64,000 nt of DNA from the NCBI GenBank assembly GCA_001604405.1, contig LVBL01000006.1, positions 1 to 64,000 of the forward strand, given 5' to 3'. Within the stretch, counting starts at the first letter, position 1. Each line of letters begins with the position of its first letter. A program made the translations under genes and the position numbers. Positions 61,894 to 64,000 of the stretch are shown here, piece after piece. The stretch is from Spirochaetales bacterium Spiro_10 (GTDB lineage Bacteria; Spirochaetota; Spirochaetia; Treponematales; Treponemataceae). The notes beneath the pieces were generated by a model. That model made no database searches, was not told where the DNA came from, and saw only the letters and a list, made by a program, of their open reading frames with translations.

Positions 61894-62862
61894 ATGGATA
61901 TGAACCCCGGACAACGACCACCCCGCCCTTCCGCGTCGCTCCTTGCCCTCGGAGCGGCCATCATTGCACTGTTGGCCCTTGCATTCACGGGCTTTTTCGT
62001 AGTCGATCAAACCGAGGACGCCGTCGTTACGCGCTTCGGACGCTACCGTACAACCGTCGGTCCCGGCCTTCACTTCAAGATCCCCCTGGGGATCGACCGC
62101 AGCTACAACGTCCCCTCCAAGGCCATACAGACCGAGCAATTCGGCTTCAGGACGGTGCGCGGGGGTTCCACCAACGTGTACGAGAACAACCTCACGAGGG
62201 AATCCACCATGCTCACCGGGGACCTCAACATAGTCGACGTGGAATGGATCATCCAGTACCGCATCAACGACCCGCGCGCCTGGCTCTTCAACGTCCACGA
62301 GGACGTCAGAAGGTCGACCATACGGGACGTATCGCAGTCGGTCATAAATACCCTGGTGGGAGACCGGGCGATCCTCGACGTCATCGGACCCGAACGCCCG
62401 GCGATAGAAAACGCCTCCATAGCCATGATGAACGACCAGCTGCGCGAGTTCGGTCTCGGCGTTACGGTCATAAACGTCCAGCTCCAGAACATCGTGCCTC
62501 CGTCAGGCGTCCAGGAGGCCTTCGAGGACGTCAACAAGGCGATTCAGGACATGAACCGGCTCATCAACGAGGGAAAGGAGGCGTATAACGCCGAAATACC
62601 CAAGGCGGCGGGAGAGGCGGAGAAACTCGTGCAGGTCGCGCGCGGATACGCGGCGGAGCGCGTCAACCGGGCGCAGGGCGACGTGGCGCGCTTCAACTCG
62701 GTGTTCGCCGAGTACCGGAAGGCGCCGGACGTGACGAGGCGGCGGCTCTACCTCGAGACCATCGAGGCCCTGTTCTCCTCGGAGCGCGGGACTACCCTCG
62801 TGGACAAGAAACTCGAGAACTTCCTGCCGCTCAAGACGCTCGACAAGGGGGCCTCACGATGA
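61894..62862 (+). CDS. hflK: HflK-like SPFH membrane protein
   Basis: The 322-residue protein has a Pro-rich start, one transmembrane helix (LLALGAAIIALLALAFTGFFVV) and the SPFH domain (EDAVVTRFGRYRTTVGPGLHFKIPLG; VEWIIQYRINDPRAWLF). HflK and HflC form the periplasmic cage around FtsH in other bacteria and modulate its proteolysis. It is shorter than E. coli HflK, mainly lacking the long Gly-rich N-terminus. GGAGG precedes the ATG; the stop overlaps hflC by 4 nt. Confidence 0.9.
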   Translation: MDMNPGQRPPRPSASLLALGAAIIALLALAFTGFFVVDQTEDAVVTRFGRYRTTVGPGLHFKIPLGIDRSYNVPSKAIQTEQFGFRTVRGGSTNVYENNLTRESTMLTGDLNIVDVEWIIQYRINDPRAWLFNVHEDVRRSTIRDVSQSVINTLVGDRAILDVIGPERPAIENASIAMMNDQLREFGLGVTVINVQLQNIVPPSGVQEAFEDVNKAIQDMNRLINEGKEAYNAEIPKAAGEAEKLVQVARGYAAERVNRAQGDVARFNSVFAEYRKAPDVTRRRLYLETIEALFSSERGTTLVDKKLENFLPLKTLDKGASR

Positions 62863-63842
62863 GAAACTCACTATCACGCGCGCTCGTTACCGCCATTGCG
62901 GTCATACTGTTCGTCCTGCTCGCGAATCCCCTGTACGTCATCAACGAGGGCGACCAGGCCGTTGTAACCCGCTTCGGAGAGATTGTAGCCTCGTCGTCGC
63001 AGGCAGGGCTTCACGTCCGCGTGCCCTTCGTCGATTCGGTGGTGAAGTACCCGCGCAAGGTCATGTCTCTCGAAGGCGACTCGCAGCGCATACCGACGAA
63101 GGAAAACCAGTTCATCATCGTTGACACGACGAGCCGCTGGCGCATATCCGACCCGGTAAAGTTCTACGAGTCGGTCACCTCGATAGAGGCCGCCTACTCG
63201 CGCCTCAGCGACATCATAGACTCGGCCGTGCGCACGGTCATCACCTCTTCGAGCCTCAACGACGTCGTCCGGAACTCGAACATAATCAACGAGCTGCAGC
63301 ATCGCGAAAACTTCGCCCTGGGCGCGGACGCCGAGGAGGTCCAGCTGAGCCAGATTACCGGCGAGAAGGTCGTATACGAGACCATCTCGCGCGGAAGGCG
63401 CGCGCTGAGCGCGGAGATGGCGGACATAGCGCGCACGAAGGTGCCCGAGTTCGGCATCGAGCTGATCGACATCGTGCCGAGGCAAATCAGGTATTCCGAC
63501 GAGCTCACCGAGAGCGTCTACAACCGCATGATCAAGGAACGGAACCAGATCGCGCAGACCTTCAGGTCGACCGGCGAGGGGAAAAAGGCCGAGTGGATGG
63601 GCAAGCTCGAGAACGAGCGGAAGACGCTCCTTTCCACCGCGTACAACCGGGCGGAGCGCATCAAGGGCGACGCCGACGCGGAGGCCTCGCGGATCTACGC
63701 CGACGCCTACAGCAAGGACCCCGAGTTCTACAGTTTCTGGAAGAGCATCGAGACCTACCGGACGACGATGCCGACCTTCGACAAGGTCATGTCCACGGAT
63801 ATGGAGTATTTCAAGTACCTGTATTCACCGAACGGAAGATAG
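62859..63842 (+). CDS. hflC: HflC-like SPFH membrane protein
   Basis: The 327-residue partner of HflK has an N-terminal helix (ALVTAIAVILFVLLANPLYVI) and GDQAVVTRFGEIVASSSQAGLHVRVPFVD. The coiled-coil region and the C-terminal YSKDPEFYSFWKSIETYRTT motif are typical of HflC. Length is normal. Together with the 9,780-11,626 pair it brings the window to four SPFH proteins. Confidence 0.92.
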   Translation: MRNSLSRALVTAIAVILFVLLANPLYVINEGDQAVVTRFGEIVASSSQAGLHVRVPFVDSVVKYPRKVMSLEGDSQRIPTKENQFIIVDTTSRWRISDPVKFYESVTSIEAAYSRLSDIIDSAVRTVITSSSLNDVVRNSNIINELQHRENFALGADAEEVQLSQITGEKVVYETISRGRRALSAEMADIARTKVPEFGIELIDIVPRQIRYSDELTESVYNRMIKERNQIAQTFRSTGEGKKAEWMGKLENERKTLLSTAYNRAERIKGDADAEASRIYADAYSKDPEFYSFWKSIETYRTTMPTFDKVMSTDMEYFKYLYSPNGR

Positions 63843-63844
63843 GG

Positions 63845-64000
63845 ATGGCGATAACCGAAGAACGCGTCATCGGCGGCGCGCCGCATACCGCGATTGACAC
63901 GGGACTGTCGGCGCGCGACTTCGCCAAGGCGCGCATGCACGATTCGCTCGCGGAAGGCGGTTACGCGCTTGCCTTCGACGGGACCATAACCCGTTGGCCG
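63845..64000 (+). CDS. Start of a gene truncated by the window edge
   Basis: An open frame starts at ATG 63845, 2 nt after the hflC stop, and runs off the window. The 52 visible residues include MAITEERVIGGAPHTAID and LAEGGYALAFDGTITRWP. Codon use matches the neighbours. No family is recognisable from this piece; it is probably the next gene of the hflK-hflC operon. Confidence 0.55.
   Translation, partial: MAITEERVIGGAPHTAIDTGLSARDFAKARMHDSLAEGGYALAFDGTITRWP

Overview
The window looks like a chromosomal piece of a GC-rich spirochaete (class Spirochaetia, Treponema/Spirochaeta-like). The evidence is two FlaB-type periplasmic flagellins followed by flaG-fliD, a flgN-flgK-flgL-fliW-csrA operon, a spirochaete-style short RNA polymerase omega subunit, and an order (flaB, flaB, flaG, fliD, PilZ protein, tsaE, tsaB, HD-GYP) that, from memory, resembles treponemes. 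Most genes are tightly packed with 1-4 nt overlaps and high third-position GC. Two stretches, about 1-9,000 and 37,700-40,460, are visibly AT-rich and carry surface-protein genes.

Layout. 1-9,020: an accessory island on the minus strand. Broken C-terminal pieces of one large spirochaetal surface/secreted protein alternate with three unrelated exported-protein genes and with three copies of a roughly 260-370 bp GC-rich repeat. It reads like a decaying cassette array of the polymorphic-toxin type. 9,058-9,695: a VapBC-type toxin-antitoxin pair. 9,780-16,458 (minus): NfeD plus two SPFH proteins, a DUF1846 protein, tRNA-Met and a large TPR protein. 16,597-21,733 (plus): argF, a small secreted protein, an M24 peptidase, a DHH phosphoesterase, a sigma-like protein behind a near-consensus sigma-54 promoter, and rdgB. 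22,400-31,600 (plus): flagellins, flaG, fliD, a PilZ protein, tsaE, tsaB and an HD-GYP c-di-GMP phosphodiesterase. 35,965-31,615 (minus): flgN-flgK-flgL-fliW-csrA. 36,107-40,943: five tRNA genes (His, Arg, Lys, Leu, Gly) flanking one giant beta-helix lipoprotein gene. 41,052-44,258: tig-clpP-clpX. 44,380-51,157: three glycosyltransferases, a DEAD-box helicase and an outer-membrane barrel protein. 51,154-53,816: a family 4 uracil-DNA glycosylase and priA. 61,798-53,817 (minus): rpoZ-miaA, a 29-residue very basic protein gene, then dxs-folP-cdaA-cdaR-acpS-DUF2225-truA. 61,894-64,000: hflK-hflC and a truncated gene.

How the parts work together. Flagellar filament assembly dominates: flagellins, cap, hook-filament junction proteins, an FlgN-like chaperone, and the FliW-CsrA pair that in other bacteria tunes flagellin translation. 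Both flaB leaders contain a hairpin with GGA in its loop about 25 nt upstream of a GGA-containing ribosome-binding site, which is the expected layout for CsrA control. Second-messenger genes are prominent: PilZ and HD-GYP for c-di-GMP, CdaA/CdaR for c-di-AMP. Membrane quality control and lipid genes include four SPFH proteins, NfeD, an MGDG-synthase-like enzyme and a diacylglycerol-glucosyltransferase-like enzyme.

The observations most worth follow-up are the repeat/fragment/cargo array at the left end, the paired CsrA-like leaders of the flagellins, the sigma-54 promoter in front of a sigma-like gene, the perfect palindrome at the DUF1846 promoter, and the predicted leaderless rpoZ message.
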